From NCBI RefSeq assembly GCF_010725485.1, contig NZ_AP022598.1:1984001-2048000 (forward strand): DNA of 64,000 nucleotides. The letters run 5' to 3'. The notes beneath the pieces were generated by a model, which made no database searches, had not been told where the DNA came from, and saw only the letters and a list, made by a program, of their open reading frames with translations. The DNA comes from Mycolicibacterium parafortuitum (GTDB taxonomy: Bacteria; Actinomycetota; Actinomycetes; Mycobacteriales; Mycobacteriaceae). Shown piece by piece: positions 55,963-64,000 of the stretch. The number at the start of each line of letters is the position of its first letter. Within the stretch, counting starts at the first letter, position 1. A program made the position numbers and the translations under genes.

Positions 55963-58419
55963 TCAGCCGGGCGGCGGCGGTGGCGGCGGCGGAGGCGGGC
56001 CGAGCACGGGCACCGTGATCGGCGGAAGACCCGGTATCTCGATGACGGTCTGCCCCACCGGAGCCGGGGGCGCTCCCGGCGGCCCGCCGGGCGGGGGCGG
56101 CGGGGGAGCCGGCGCGACGCCGTTGGAGATCTGGATCGTGATGATCGAACCGGGCACCGTCTGGCCGCTGGGCGCCGTGCCCACGACCGCGCCGTAGGGC
56201 GAGGAACTGTTCACCGGCGTGGCCTGGTCGGCGACCTGGAAGCCGGCCTCACGCAGGCGTGCGCGGGCTGCGTCCTGGCTCATCCCCGCCACGGTCGGCA
56301 CCTTCGATCCCGGCGCACCGTCCACATACCGCGGATCGGTCGGGGGCAGCGCCACGTCGCCGAACGAGGTGGCGATCGGCTTCATCGCGGTGAACCACGT
56401 CCGGGCCGGCTCATTGCCGCCGAACAGGTTCCCGGAACCGCACTGGCGCAGCGGGAACGAACACAGTTCGGTCGGCGCGGTGGAGTCGTCGTAGATGTAG
56501 CTGGCTGCGGCATAGCGGTTGGTGAAGCCCAGGAACGCCGAGGACCGGTTGGACTCGGTGGTCCCGGTCTTGCCCGACATCGGCAGATCCCAGCCGACCG
56601 ATCCGGCGGCGCCTGCCGCGGTTCCCGCACCAGTGTCGTCCTTGCTCATCGCGTTGGCCAGTGTGTTGGCCAGACCCTCGGGGACCACCTGCTCACAGGT
56701 CTCGGTGGTGACCGACACCGGCTCGCCGTAGCGGTCGTGCACCTCGGCGATCGGGTTCGGCGGGCACCACACGCCGCCGGAGGCCAGCGTCGCGCCGACG
56801 TTGGACAGCTCCAGCGCGTTCACCTCGATCGGCCCGAGGGTGAACGAACCGATGTTCTGCCGCTTGACGAAATCGGCGAGGCTCTCGCTGCTCTCGGGGT
56901 CGTAGTCGCGCGCGGTGCCCGGCAGCGCGTAGGACCGCAGCCCGAGCCGCACGGCCATGTCGACCGCCCGCTGGACGCCGACCTGGGCGATCAGCTTCGC
57001 GAACGCGGTGTTCGGGGAGGTGGCCAGCGCGTCGGTGACGCTCATCGTGCCGCGGTAGTTGCCGGCGTTCTGCACGCACCAGGTCGCCGGCGGGCAGCCG
57101 CGGGCACCGCCGCTGCCCAGCCCCTTGGCCTCGAACCGCGACGGCGAGTCGAGCTGGGCGTTGATGCCCATGCCCATCTCCATCGCCGCGGCCGTGGTGA
57201 AGATCTTGAACACGGATCCGGCACCGTTGCCGACCAGGGAGAACGGCTGCGGCTGCATGGTCTCGCCGGCGTCGAGGTTCAGGCCGTAGGTGCGGTTGCT
57301 GGCCATCGCGAGCACCGGGTGCGATTCCTTGCCGGGCGCCACGACGCTCATCACGCTCGCGACACCGGGCAGGTCAGGGCTCGCGAACTGGGTGATCGCG
57401 TTCTTGACCGAGGCCTGGACATCGGGGTCCAGGGTCGTCTTGATCATGTAGCCGCCCTTGGCGACCTGATCCTTGCTGATCCCGGCGCGGGCCAGGTAGT
57501 CCAGCGCGTAGTCACAGAAGAAAGCGCGGTCGCCGGCGGCGATGCAGCCGCGCGGCAGCTCCTTGGGCTGCGGCAGGATGCCCAGCGGCTCCGCGCGGGC
57601 GGCACGCAGTTCGTCGGCGTACTCCGGCAGGTTCTCGATCATCGTGTCGAGCACGACGTTGCGGCGCGCCAGGGCGCCGTCGGGGTTGGTGTACGGGTTC
57701 AGCGCGCTCGTGGACTGGACCATGCCCGCCAGCAGTGCGGCCTGCTGCCAGTTCAGGTCGGTGGCGTTGATCCCGAAGTAGGTCTGCGCGGCGTCCTGCA
57801 CGCCGAAGGCGCCGTTACCGAAGGAGACCAGGTTCAGGTAGCGCGTCAGGATCTCGGGCTTGGTGAACGTCTTGTCCAGCGTCAGCGCCATCCGGATCTC
57901 ACGCAGCTTGCGCGCCGGCGTGGTCTCGATCGCGGCGCGCTTCTCGGCATCGGTCTGCGCGATCACCAGCAGCTGGTAGTTCTTGACGTACTGCTGCTCG
58001 ATGGTCGATCCGCCGCGGGTGTCGAGGTTCCCCGACAGGTAACCGGACAAGCCGGTCAGCGTGCCCTGCCAGTCCACACCGTTGTGATCGGCAAACCTTT
58101 TGTCCTCGATGGACACGATCGCCAGTTTCATCGTGTTGGCGATCTGATCGCTCGGAACCTCGAACCTGCGCTGGCTGTAGAGCCAGGCGATCACGTTGCC
58201 CTTCGAGTCGGTCATCGTGGAGACCTGAGGGACCTCGCCCTCCACCAACTGGGCCGACCCGTTGGCCACCACATCGGAGGCCCGGTTCGACACCAACCCG
58301 AATCCGCCGACGACCGGAAACATCAATGCGGCGACGATCACGCTCGCCAGCACGACGCACCAGCCGAGCTTGATGACCGTCACCGCACGCGGTGGCTGTG
58401 TCGGGGGCTGCTCCGGCAT
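55963..58419 (-). CDS. ponA2: Bifunctional class A penicillin-binding protein PonA2 with PASTA domain
   Basis: PonA2 polymerises and cross-links peptidoglycan. The 818-aa protein has a short cytosolic N-terminus, one membrane anchor (residues 16-38), a GT51 glycosyltransferase with catalytic Glu105 (IEDKRFADHNGVDW) and RGGSTIEQQYVKN, and a transpeptidase with Ser402 (GSVFKI), SPN (468-470) and SGKTGTTE. A PASTA domain (VPTVAGMSQDAARARLREAGF) precedes a Pro-rich tail ending in a long proline run. A TACTCT box six bases before ATG 58419 suggests a leaderless start. Confidence 0.95.
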   Translation of the reverse strand: MPEQPPTQPPRAVTVIKLGWCVVLASVIVAALMFPVVGGFGLVSNRASDVVANGSAQLVEGEVPQVSTMTDSKGNVIAWLYSQRRFEVPSDQIANTMKLAIVSIEDKRFADHNGVDWQGTLTGLSGYLSGNLDTRGGSTIEQQYVKNYQLLVIAQTDAEKRAAIETTPARKLREIRMALTLDKTFTKPEILTRYLNLVSFGNGAFGVQDAAQTYFGINATDLNWQQAALLAGMVQSTSALNPYTNPDGALARRNVVLDTMIENLPEYADELRAARAEPLGILPQPKELPRGCIAAGDRAFFCDYALDYLARAGISKDQVAKGGYMIKTTLDPDVQASVKNAITQFASPDLPGVASVMSVVAPGKESHPVLAMASNRTYGLNLDAGETMQPQPFSLVGNGAGSVFKIFTTAAAMEMGMGINAQLDSPSRFEAKGLGSGGARGCPPATWCVQNAGNYRGTMSVTDALATSPNTAFAKLIAQVGVQRAVDMAVRLGLRSYALPGTARDYDPESSESLADFVKRQNIGSFTLGPIEVNALELSNVGATLASGGVWCPPNPIAEVHDRYGEPVSVTTETCEQVVPEGLANTLANAMSKDDTGAGTAAGAAGSVGWDLPMSGKTGTTESNRSSAFLGFTNRYAAASYIYDDSTAPTELCSFPLRQCGSGNLFGGNEPARTWFTAMKPIATSFGDVALPPTDPRYVDGAPGSKVPTVAGMSQDAARARLREAGFQVADQATPVNSSSPYGAVVGTAPSGQTVPGSIITIQISNGVAPAPPPPPPGGPPGAPPAPVGQTVIEIPGLPPITVPVLGPPPPPPPPPPG

Positions 58420-58763
58420 GCGTACAGAGTAGCGACGAGTGCGCGCGCCGCATCCCTCGAGCAGCCACGACGACCGCCGGCGGGCACCTGGCAGAGGTCC
58501 GCCAAACGCCGCTGACTAGCACTTGTGCACGAACCGGGCGAGTGTGCGCGCGCACTGTACGCGCCGGACTGCACGGGCGTCCCAAAAAAGTGGTCACAGA
58601 CGTATTGCGCAGAACGCCTTTGACCACCTAAATTGAGCGCACAGTGCGATGCAGGTCACACCAGGTACTCGCAATGTGGCGTAGATCGCACAAGCTTTCG
58701 ACGCAAGGGTTAATAATCGTCTGCGTTGTCGGGGCGCGGCCAGAACGATAAGGGGAATCGCTG
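58420..58763. promoter_or_regulatory. 344-bp divergent region ponA2/whiB4
   Basis: It contains a CRP-like site (58645-58660), a TACTCT -10 candidate for ponA2 on the minus strand (58431-58426), and an AATAAT -10 candidate (58712-58717) for whiB4. No small gene was recognised in it. Confidence 0.5.
58645..58660. promoter_or_regulatory. CRP-type site TGCGA-N6-TCACA upstream of whiB4
   Basis: It matches the mycobacterial CRP consensus TGTGA-N6-TCACA with one mismatch. Its centre is about 60 bp upstream of the AATAAT -10 candidate, near -70 relative to the expected start point, which suits class I activation. The crp gene itself is 4.3 kb away in this window. Confidence 0.5.
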
Positions 58764-59120
58764 GTGTCAACAACCAAGCCCGCGGCTCGTCATACCACCG
58801 CCAATCCATCTGCTTCCGTCGTCGTGCACGGCAAGGAGGCCGAGGCCCGCATCGCGTGGGTCTCGCAGGCGCGGTGCCGTCAGACCGATCCGGACGAGCT
58901 GTTCGTCCGGGGGGCCGCACAGCGCAAGGCGGCAGTGATCTGCCGTCACTGCCCGGTGATCGCCGAGTGCGGCGCCGACGCGTTGGACAACCGCGTCGAG
59001 TTCGGTGTCTGGGGAGGTATGACCGAGCGTCAGCGGCGAGCACTTCTGAAGCAGCATCCAGAGGTTGTTTCGTGGGCTGACTTTTTTGCCGCGCAGCGCA
59101 AGCACCGCACTGCTGGCTAA
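58764..59120 (+). CDS. whiB4: WhiB-family iron-sulfur regulator WhiB4
   Basis: The 118-aa protein has the four conserved cysteines of a [4Fe-4S] WhiB protein: Cys38 (ARCRQTDPDELF), Cys60 and Cys63 (VICRHCP) and Cys69 (AECG), followed by the GVWGGMTERQRR turn and basic C-terminus. Length and gene position next to ponA2 and the ArsA pair correspond to WhiB4, an oxygen- and redox-responsive regulator in mycobacteria. The start is GTG 58764. Its mRNA ends at a strong bidirectional hairpin before the convergent ATPase gene. Confidence 0.94.
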   Translation: MSTTKPAARHTTANPSASVVVHGKEAEARIAWVSQARCRQTDPDELFVRGAAQRKAAVICRHCPVIAECGADALDNRVEFGVWGGMTERQRRALLKQHPEVVSWADFFAAQRKHRTAG

Positions 59121-59170
59121 GTCGACAGCCGGTCGAACCGCGATGGCCTGAGTTGCGGATCGGCCCTCTG

Positions 59171-59234
59171 CCGAACAAATTCACATCCCGATTCGTATGG
59201 CCGCGCCAGAAGGTGCGGCCATACGACTGTTCGG
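59171..59234. terminator. Bidirectional terminator between whiB4 and ArsA-like gene
   Basis: Inner stem 59193-59207/59212-59226 has 15 pairs (one G-T) with an AGAA loop; outer arms CCGAACA (59171-59177)/TGTTCGG (59228-59234) can extend it. It is located in the 132-bp convergent gap and can serve both strands. Confidence 0.8.
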
Positions 59235-59252
59235 GCCTGATTCGCGGCCCAG

Positions 59253-60386
59253 CTACGCCGCGGGTGTCCCCTCGCCCGTGATCTGATCGGCGATCGCACG
59301 CAGCGCGTCCAGATCGGACACGTCGAACGGGAGCGAGGGCACACCGACCAATGCGACGTGCGGATTGGCGCCGGTGAACCGCGACAGCAGCCGCACCTCC
59401 CGTTTGGCGGTCAGCGCGCGCGCCGCGTGGATGCGCAGCGCCGCCACCGCGATCGAATCCGGGTCGGTCTTCTCCAGTTCGTCGGCGGCTTCGGCGGCCT
59501 TGTCGGCGTGCAGCTCACACAGCGTCGGATGAGTGCGGTTGAGGATCAGCCCGGCCAGCGGCATACGCTCCGACGAGAGCCGGTCGACGAAGAACGTCGC
59601 CTCGCGCAACGCGTCGGGTTCGGCCGCCGACACCACCACGAACTGGGTGCCGCGTCGCTTCAGCAGATCGTAGGTGCGGTCGGCCTTCTCGCGGAAACCA
59701 CCGAACGTCGCGTCCAGCGATTGCACGAATCCTGCTGCGTCGGAGAGCATCTGGGAACCGAGAATGGTGGACATGCCCTTCATCGCCAGGCCCACCGCGC
59801 CGGTGACGAACCGGCCTAGACCCCGCCCCGGGGCAAGCAGCAGCCGCCACAGCCGGCTGTCCATGAAGCTGCCCAGCCGTTTCGGCGCATCCAGGAAGTC
59901 CAGCGCGTTGCGCGACGGTGGGGTGTCCACCACGATCAGATCCCACTTGTCTTCTGCCAGAAGCTGTCCCAGCTTCTCCATCGCCATGTACTCCTGCGTG
60001 CCGGCGAGTGAGGTGGCGACGGTTTGGTAGAACTGGTTGTCCAGAATCGCGTCCGCGGTCCCGGGTCCCGAGTACTGGATCACCATCTCGTCGAAGGTGC
60101 GCCGCATGTCGAGCATCATCGCGTGCAGCTCGCCGGTCACCTCGGGCGCCAACGGCACCCGCTGCGGGGTGTTGCCGAGGTCGCGGATGCCCAGTGCCTG
60201 CGCGAGCCGTTTGGCCGGGTCGATGGTCAACACCACGACGGTGCGCCCGTATTCGGCGGCCCGCAGCGCCATCGCGGCGGCCGTGGTCGTCTTGCCGACA
60301 CCGCCCGCACCGCAACACACCACCACGCGGTTGGAGGTGTCGCGAAGGATCGAGGCCATGTCCAGGGCTGGTGGGTTCGCGCTCAT
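59253..60386 (-). CDS. ArsA/Get3-type ATPase (Rv3680 type)
   Basis: The 377-aa protein has a P-loop [24 protein letters not shown], switch regions [13 protein letters not shown] and [19 protein letters not shown], as in anion-transporting or tail-anchor-targeting ATPases. With its upstream neighbour it forms a heterologous pair known in mycobacteria (BagA/BagB, from memory linked to glycerol and hydroxyquinoline stress). ATG 60386 follows GGAGG, 13 bp after the partner gene. Cytosolic. Confidence 0.88.
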   Translation of the reverse strand: MSANPPALDMASILRDTSNRVVVCCGAGGVGKTTTAAAMALRAAEYGRTVVVLTIDPAKRLAQALGIRDLGNTPQRVPLAPEVTGELHAMMLDMRRTFDEMVIQYSGPGTADAILDNQFYQTVATSLAGTQEYMAMEKLGQLLAEDKWDLIVVDTPPSRNALDFLDAPKRLGSFMDSRLWRLLLAPGRGLGRFVTGAVGLAMKGMSTILGSQMLSDAAGFVQSLDATFGGFREKADRTYDLLKRRGTQFVVVSAAEPDALREATFFVDRLSSERMPLAGLILNRTHPTLCELHADKAAEAADELEKTDPDSIAVAALRIHAARALTAKREVRLLSRFTGANPHVALVGVPSLPFDVSDLDALRAIADQITGEGTPAA

Positions 60387-60399
60387 GCTGTTCCTCCGC

Positions 60400-61443
60400 T
60401 CACCGCACGCCCTGGTGGGCGAGCTCGTCTGCGAGTTCGTACAGGCTGCCGAGGTCCACACCGTCGGGCAGCGTGGGCAGGTCGAGGCGCGCCACGTCGA
60501 GCGCGGCGAGCTGCTCGGCGCTCTCGGTGCGCGCCCTGATGCGGGTCGCGTGCTGGATCGTCTCGGTCAGCAGCCCGGCGAAATCGCTGTCGGACAACGT
60601 GATTCCGACGCGCCCCAGGCCGGCCCGGACCGCGTCGGCGTCGATGACACCCTCGGCGGCCTTGGCCAGGTCGTCCGGGGCCAGATAGGACGGGATGTTG
60701 CGGTTGACGATGACGCTGCCGATCGGCAGGCCCATCTCGCGCAGTTCGTCGATCGCCTCCAGCGTCTCCTGGATCGGCAGCGCCTCCAACAACGTGACGA
60801 GATGGATCGCCGTCAGATCGGAGTGCAGCAGCTTGACCACGCCGTCGGCCTGCGAGTGCACCGGCCCGCCCTTGGCGAGGTCCGACACCGCCTTCGTGAC
60901 GTCGAGGAACCGCGCGATGCGCCCCGTCGGGGGGGAGTCGACGACCACCGCGTCGTACGCGGTGCCCCTGCCGCGTGGCTGCTCTTTCTCGTTGCGGGTG
61001 ACGATCTCCTTGATCTTCCCGGTCAACAGCACATCACGCAGACCCGGCGCGATCGTCGTCGCGAACTCGACGGCCCCGATCCGGCGCATCGCCCGGCCGG
61101 CCAGCCCCAGGTTGTAGAACATGTCGAGGTATTCCAGGAACGCCGCCTCGGTGTCGATCGCCAGCGCGTTGACCTGGCCCCCACCTTCGGCGGTGGCGAT
61201 CTTGACCTCTTCGTAGGGCAGCGGAGGCACATCGAAGAGTTGTGCAATGCCTTGGCGGCCTTCCACTTCCACCAACAGCACCTTGCGCCCGCCGGCCGCC
61301 AGCGCCAAGGCCAGCGCCGCGGCGATCGTCGACTTGCCGGTGCCGCCCTTGCCCGACACGAAATGCAGGCGGGCTTTGGTCAGGCGCGACGGCCATCCGA
61401 CCGGCTTGGGACCGTCCGTTGTCCCCGAAGATGTGGTAGCCAC
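60400..61443 (-). CDS. ArsA/Get3-type ATPase (Rv3679 type)
   Basis: The 347-aa protein has a deviant Walker [24 protein letters not shown] with the signature Lys of MinD/Get3 ATPases, [10 protein letters not shown], and [20 protein letters not shown]. It lacks an arsenite-binding cysteine set and an ArsB partner, so arsenic transport is unlikely. The GTG start at 61443 is preceded by TAGCAT at six bases, a leaderless-type promoter. It is the first gene of the two-ATPase operon. Confidence 0.88.
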   Translation of the reverse strand: MATTSSGTTDGPKPVGWPSRLTKARLHFVSGKGGTGKSTIAAALALALAAGGRKVLLVEVEGRQGIAQLFDVPPLPYEEVKIATAEGGGQVNALAIDTEAAFLEYLDMFYNLGLAGRAMRRIGAVEFATTIAPGLRDVLLTGKIKEIVTRNEKEQPRGRGTAYDAVVVDSPPTGRIARFLDVTKAVSDLAKGGPVHSQADGVVKLLHSDLTAIHLVTLLEALPIQETLEAIDELREMGLPIGSVIVNRNIPSYLAPDDLAKAAEGVIDADAVRAGLGRVGITLSDSDFAGLLTETIQHATRIRARTESAEQLAALDVARLDLPTLPDGVDLGSLYELADELAHQGVR

Positions 61444-61449
61444 TCAAGC

Positions 61450-61484
61450 ATGCTAGCCATAGCTCGTTCGTCGGCGGATAAGCT
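61450..61484. promoter_or_regulatory. Back-to-back leaderless-type promoters (ArsA pair / DUF4177)
   Basis: On the minus strand TAGCAT (61455-61450) lies six bases before GTG 61443; on the plus strand TAAGCT (61479-61484) lies seven bases before ATG 61492. Both fit TANNNT boxes that start transcription at the start codon. The 8-bp palindrome AGCATGCT covers 61448-61455. Confidence 0.45.
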
Positions 61485-61491
61485 CAGCCGC

Positions 61492-61653
61492 ATGACCGAA
61501 CGGACCCAATGGGAGTACGCGACCGTCCCTCTGCTGACGCACGCCACCAAGCAGATCCTCGACCAGTGGGGTGAGGACGGCTGGGAACTGGTCTCGGTGC
61601 TGCCGGGGCCCACCGGCGAGCAACACGTCGCCTACCTGAAGCGGGCCAAGTGA
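61492..61653 (+). CDS. Small DUF4177-type protein (53 aa, Rv3678A type)
   Basis: The frame encodes MTERTQWEYATVPLLTHATK and continues with ILDQWGEDGWELVSVLPGP to GEQHVAYLKRAK, a compact DUF4177-like beta-alpha-beta unit. No Shine-Dalgarno is visible, but a TAAGCT box is seven bases ahead, fitting a leaderless mRNA. The stop overlaps the next start (GTGA), so it is translationally coupled to the RidA gene. Function unknown. Confidence 0.8.
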   Translation: MTERTQWEYATVPLLTHATKQILDQWGEDGWELVSVLPGPTGEQHVAYLKRAK

Positions 61654-62108
61654 GCGCGTGGTCGGAGCGGCTTGCCGAGCTCGGGATCGAGTTGCCCCAG
61701 GCCGTCGCGCCGCTGGCGGCCTATGTTCCGGCGGTGCGCACCGGCAACCTCGTCTACACCGCGGGCCAGTTGCCGATCAGCGGCGGTGAGTTGCAGGCGA
61801 CCGGCAAGGTCGGTGCCGACGTGAGCCCCGACGACGCCAAGCACCTGGCCCGGCAGTGCGCGCTCAACGCGCTGGCGGCCGTGCATGCGCTGGCCGGAAT
61901 CGATTCGGTGGTCAAGATCGTCAAGGTCGTCGGCTTCGTCGCGTCGGCGCCCGGATTCGACGGGCAGCCCGGCGTGATCAACGGCGCTTCGGAACTGTTC
62001 GGCGAGATCTTCGGCGAGGCCGGTGCGCATGCCCGGTCGGCGGTCGGGGTGTCGGAGTTGCCGCGCAACGCGCCGGTGGAAGTGGAAGTGATCGTAGAGG
62101 TCGCGTGA
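61650..62108 (+). CDS. RidA/YjgF-family protein (Rv3678c type)
   Basis: The 152-aa protein belongs to the RidA-like YjgF/YER057c/UK114 family (LVYTAGQLPISGGELQATGKVG, CALNALAAVHALAGIDSVVKIVKVVGFV, ARSAVGVSELPRNAPVEVEVIVEVA). Classical RidA enzymes deaminate reactive enamines and carry an Arg in the RxAxxVxxLP motif; here the region reads RSAVGVSELP, so Arg is kept. The start is GTG 61650 in the preceding stop, and it overlaps the MBL gene by 4 bp. Confidence 0.88.
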   Translation: MSAWSERLAELGIELPQAVAPLAAYVPAVRTGNLVYTAGQLPISGGELQATGKVGADVSPDDAKHLARQCALNALAAVHALAGIDSVVKIVKVVGFVASAPGFDGQPGVINGASELFGEIFGEAGAHARSAVGVSELPRNAPVEVEVIVEVA

Positions 62109-62881
62109 GCGAGCACCCGGCCTACGGACTACTGCGGCCCGTCACCGACACCGCGTCGGTGCTGCTGTGCGAGAACCCGGGGCTGATGACGCTGGACGGC
62201 ACCAACACCTGGGTGCTGCGTGGACCCGGCAGCGACGAGATGGTCGTGATCGACCCGGGCCCCGACGACAAGGACGAGCACATCGAGCGCCTCGCCGCGC
62301 TGGGCCCGATCCCGCTGGTGCTGATCAGTCACCGGCACAGCGACCACACCGGCGGCATCGACCGTCTCGTCGACATGACCGGCGCCGTGGTGCGGTCGGT
62401 CGGCAGCGGTTTCCAGCGCGGCCTGGGCGGCCCGCTCGTCGACGGTGAGGTGATCGACGCCGCCGGCCTGGAGATCACGGTGATGGCGACGCCCGGGCAC
62501 ACCGCGGACTCGGTGTCGTTCCTGCTCGACGATGCGGTGCTGACCGCCGACACCATCCTCGGCCGCGGCACCACCGTCATCGACAAGGAGGACGGCGGCC
62601 TCGGGGACTATCTGGAGTCGCTGCGCCGGTTGCGCGGCATCGGTCACCGCACGGTGCTTCCGGGACACGGCCCCGAACTCGACGACCTGGTGGCCGTCAG
62701 CGACATGTACCTCGCCCATCGCGAGGAACGTCTCGAACAGGTGCGGGGAGCGCTCCGCGACCTCGGTGAAGACGCCGCCGCCCGTCAGGTCGTCGAGCAC
62801 GTCTACACCGATGTCGACGAGAAACTGTGGGACGCGGCCGAATGGTCGGTCCAGGCCCAGTTGGACTTCCTGCGGAGCTGA
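62105..62881 (+). CDS. Metallo-beta-lactamase-fold hydrolase, LACTB2-like (Rv3677c type)
   Basis: The 258-aa protein has the metal-binding HxHxDH motif (His76, His78, Asp80, His81 in SHRHSDHTGG), downstream ligands in TPGHTADS and TADTILGRGTT, and PGHGPELDD. The C-terminal helical HREERLEQVRGAL part is typical of the LACTB2/glyoxalase-II-like group, which includes an RNase. GTG 62105 overlaps RidA. Substrate unknown. It ends the DUF4177-RidA-MBL operon and faces crp across a hairpin. Confidence 0.88.
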   Translation: MSEHPAYGLLRPVTDTASVLLCENPGLMTLDGTNTWVLRGPGSDEMVVIDPGPDDKDEHIERLAALGPIPLVLISHRHSDHTGGIDRLVDMTGAVVRSVGSGFQRGLGGPLVDGEVIDAAGLEITVMATPGHTADSVSFLLDDAVLTADTILGRGTTVIDKEDGGLGDYLESLRRLRGIGHRTVLPGHGPELDDLVAVSDMYLAHREERLEQVRGALRDLGEDAAARQVVEHVYTDVDEKLWDAAEWSVQAQLDFLRS

Positions 62882-62895
62882 GCCTCGCCGACATT

Positions 62896-62938
62896 GCGTT
62901 CCGGCAGACGTCTACTCGCACTTCTTCTGCTGGAATGC
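62896..62938. terminator. Bidirectional hairpin between MBL hydrolase and crp genes
   Basis: GCGTTCCGGCAGA (62896-62908) pairs with TCTGCTGGAATGC (62926-62938) over 13 positions, two of them G-T, around a 17-nt loop, in the 85-bp convergent gap. Confidence 0.6.
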
Positions 62939-62966
62939 CATTTCGGCGGAGGAACTACCTCGCTCG

Positions 62967-63641
62967 TTACCTCGCTCGGCGCGCCAGCCGTTCGCTGTCG
63001 CTGATCAGCACGCTCTTGCCCTCCAGCCGGATCCAGCCGCGGTGGGCGAAATCGGCCAGCGCCTTGTTCACGGTCTCGCGCGATGCACCGACCAGCTGGG
63101 CGATCTCTTCCTGGGTCAGGTCGTGGGTCACGCGCAGCGCGCCGCCCTCCTGCGTCCCGAAGCGCTGCGCGAGCTGCAGCAGCTGCTTGGCGACACGGCC
63201 GGGCACATCGGTGAAGATCAGGTCGGCGAGGTTGTTGTTGGTGCGGCGCAGCCGGCGGGCCAGCACGCGCAGCAACTGCTCGGCGATCTCGGGCCGGTCG
63301 GCGATCCACGCGCGCAGCGCGTCGCGGTCCATCGACACCGCGCGCACCTCGGTGATCGTGGTGGCGCTCGAGGTCCGCGGGCCGGGATCGAAGATCGACA
63401 GCTCGCCGAACATGTCCGACGGGCCCATGATCGTCAGCAGGTTCTCGCGGCCGTCCGGCGAACGACGTCCGATCTTCACCTTGCCGGAGATGATGATGTA
63501 CAGCCGATCGCCGGGCTCACCCTCCGCGAACACGGTGTGCCCGCGCGGAAAGTCGACAGGTTGGAGTTGCTTGGTCAGCGCGGAGACCGCGCTGGGCTCG
63601 ACTCCCTGGAAGATTCCGGCCCTCGCCAGGATCTCGTCCAC
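62967..63641 (-). CDS. crp: CRP/FNR-family cAMP receptor protein
   Basis: The 224-aa protein has a cyclic-nucleotide-binding domain ([44 protein letters not shown] as phosphate-binding cassette) and a C-terminal winged helix ([30 protein letters not shown]). Length equals mycobacterial CRP (Rv3676 type), a global regulator. The GTG start at 63641 follows a GGGGCAACGT-type leader. A TGTGA-N5-TCAC dyad lies 87-100 bp upstream of the start, one base short of a standard CRP site. Confidence 0.95.
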   Translation of the reverse strand: MDEILARAGIFQGVEPSAVSALTKQLQPVDFPRGHTVFAEGEPGDRLYIIISGKVKIGRRSPDGRENLLTIMGPSDMFGELSIFDPGPRTSSATTITEVRAVSMDRDALRAWIADRPEIAEQLLRVLARRLRRTNNNLADLIFTDVPGRVAKQLLQLAQRFGTQEGGALRVTHDLTQEEIAQLVGASRETVNKALADFAHRGWIRLEGKSVLISDSERLARRAR

Positions 63642-63742
63642 GTTGCCCCTTTGATGTGCGTTCGGTGTTCAGCAAGTTTGCGAGGCGACCTCGAAAGGTC
63701 GTGAGATCAGTCTAGTGGTTCGCCCTTTGTGACCTGCTCACG

Positions 63743-64000
63743 CTACACACGATTGGCATGTCGAGTCTGCCGAAATTCAGGATTGGCGAGGTGCTGGAGG
63801 TAGTCGCCGGTCGGCAAAGCGCGGGCGGAGATGGCTTCGGTGTACATGGGCAACGACGCGGGCAACGATGCGCTCTGCTCGCACACACACTCTGATCCGG
63901 TGTAGGGCACCGTGTCCGCGACCTCGCGGGCGCGGGCTTCGGCCTCGGTGGCCTTGGCCTGCTCCAGGAATTCGTCGACGTCGGCCGCTGACAGGGTGCC
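63743..64000 (-). CDS. Uncharacterised protein, C-terminal part (5' end outside window)
   Basis: The minus-strand frame is open from the right edge and ends at TAG 63743, giving the last 85 residues: an acidic helix (LSAADVDEFLEQAKATEAEA) and VADTVPYTGSECVCEQS with a Cys-x-Cys pair, then MYTEAISARALPTGDYLQHL. It lacks recognisable catalytic motifs. It lies upstream of crp on the same strand with a 97-bp gap, the place of Rv3675 in M. tuberculosis from memory, but I cannot confirm the relationship. Confidence 0.6.
   Translation of the reverse strand, partial: GTLSAADVDEFLEQAKATEAEARAREVADTVPYTGSECVCEQSASLPASLPMYTEAISARALPTGDYLQHLANPEFRQTRHANRV

Noticed and set aside
55906..58515. Very long plus-strand open frame opposite ponA2
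   Set aside because: It is the antisense of a clear penicillin-binding protein gene, has Arg/His/Gly-rich composition typical of high-GC shadow frames and no recognisable motif.
60400..61443. Arsenite efflux pump ATPase
   Set aside because: Although ArsA-like, the protein and its partner lack an evident arsenite-binding cysteine set and there is no arsB or arsR nearby.
63728..63741. TGTGA-N5-TCAC dyad upstream of crp as an autoregulatory CRP site
   Set aside because: The spacer is five rather than six bases and the right arm lacks the final A; kept only as a weak note in the crp entry.

Overview
The window is high-GC actinobacterial DNA and reads as a fast-growing mycobacterium (Mycolicibacterium type). 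The evidence is a complete egtABCDE ergothioneine operon, WhiB4, PonA2 with a PASTA/poly-Pro tail, a Cds1-type cysteine desulfhydrase, a 224-aa CRP, F420-dependent luciferase-like enzymes, many GTG starts and several leaderless-type promoters. From memory, the backbone gene order follows, in inverted orientation, the M. tuberculosis block around Rv3676 (crp) to Rv3705c; I could not align it.

Backbone segments: 0-6.8 kb holds a CobW-type C-terminus, a PknH-sensor-like exported protein and egtABCDE. 9.55-14.1 kb holds two methyltransferases flanking a glutamate-cysteine-ligase-like enzyme, then glpK. 21.9-30.2 kb holds RDD, SpoIIM, DUF58, MoxR, DUF4350, DUF4129 and a GPDPase-type membrane protein. 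53.5-64 kb holds tRNA-Pro, cds1, a metallophosphoesterase, ponA2, whiB4, two ArsA/Get3-type ATPases, DUF4177, RidA, an MBL hydrolase, crp and a partial gene.

Accessory segments lie between them. (a) 6.8-9.5 kb: an EAL-DICT c-di-GMP phosphodiesterase and a DctA-type symporter. (b) 14.1-21.9 kb: prfC, an aldo/keto reductase, two PadR regulators, an NCS1 permease, a GntR/FCD regulator and a carotenoid oxygenase, with conspicuous palindromes at the regulator genes. (c) 23.8-24.9 kb: one AbiEi/DUF559-like gene bracketed by two 60-bp direct repeats. (d) 30.2-53.4 kb: a catabolic and defence island next to tRNA-Pro.

The island encodes every enzyme from benzoate to central metabolism. BenAB and a BenC-FCD-BenD fusion give catechol; CatA, CatB and CatC give 3-oxoadipate enol-lactone; PcaD, PcaIJ and PcaF give succinyl-CoA plus acetyl-CoA. 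Two LysR regulators and one large LuxR (BenR-like) regulator accompany them. The same island has a two-gene restriction-modification candidate whose putative nuclease I cannot assign to a named family, and it carries two clearly paralogous PAP2 phosphatase genes about 20 kb apart, one just inside each end of its catabolic part.

The most unusual item is the single 882-aa polypeptide that joins the BenC reductase, a GntR-type FCD ligand-binding domain without a DNA-binding domain, and the BenD dehydrogenase. No CRISPR array, integrase, transposase, rRNA or replication origin was seen.
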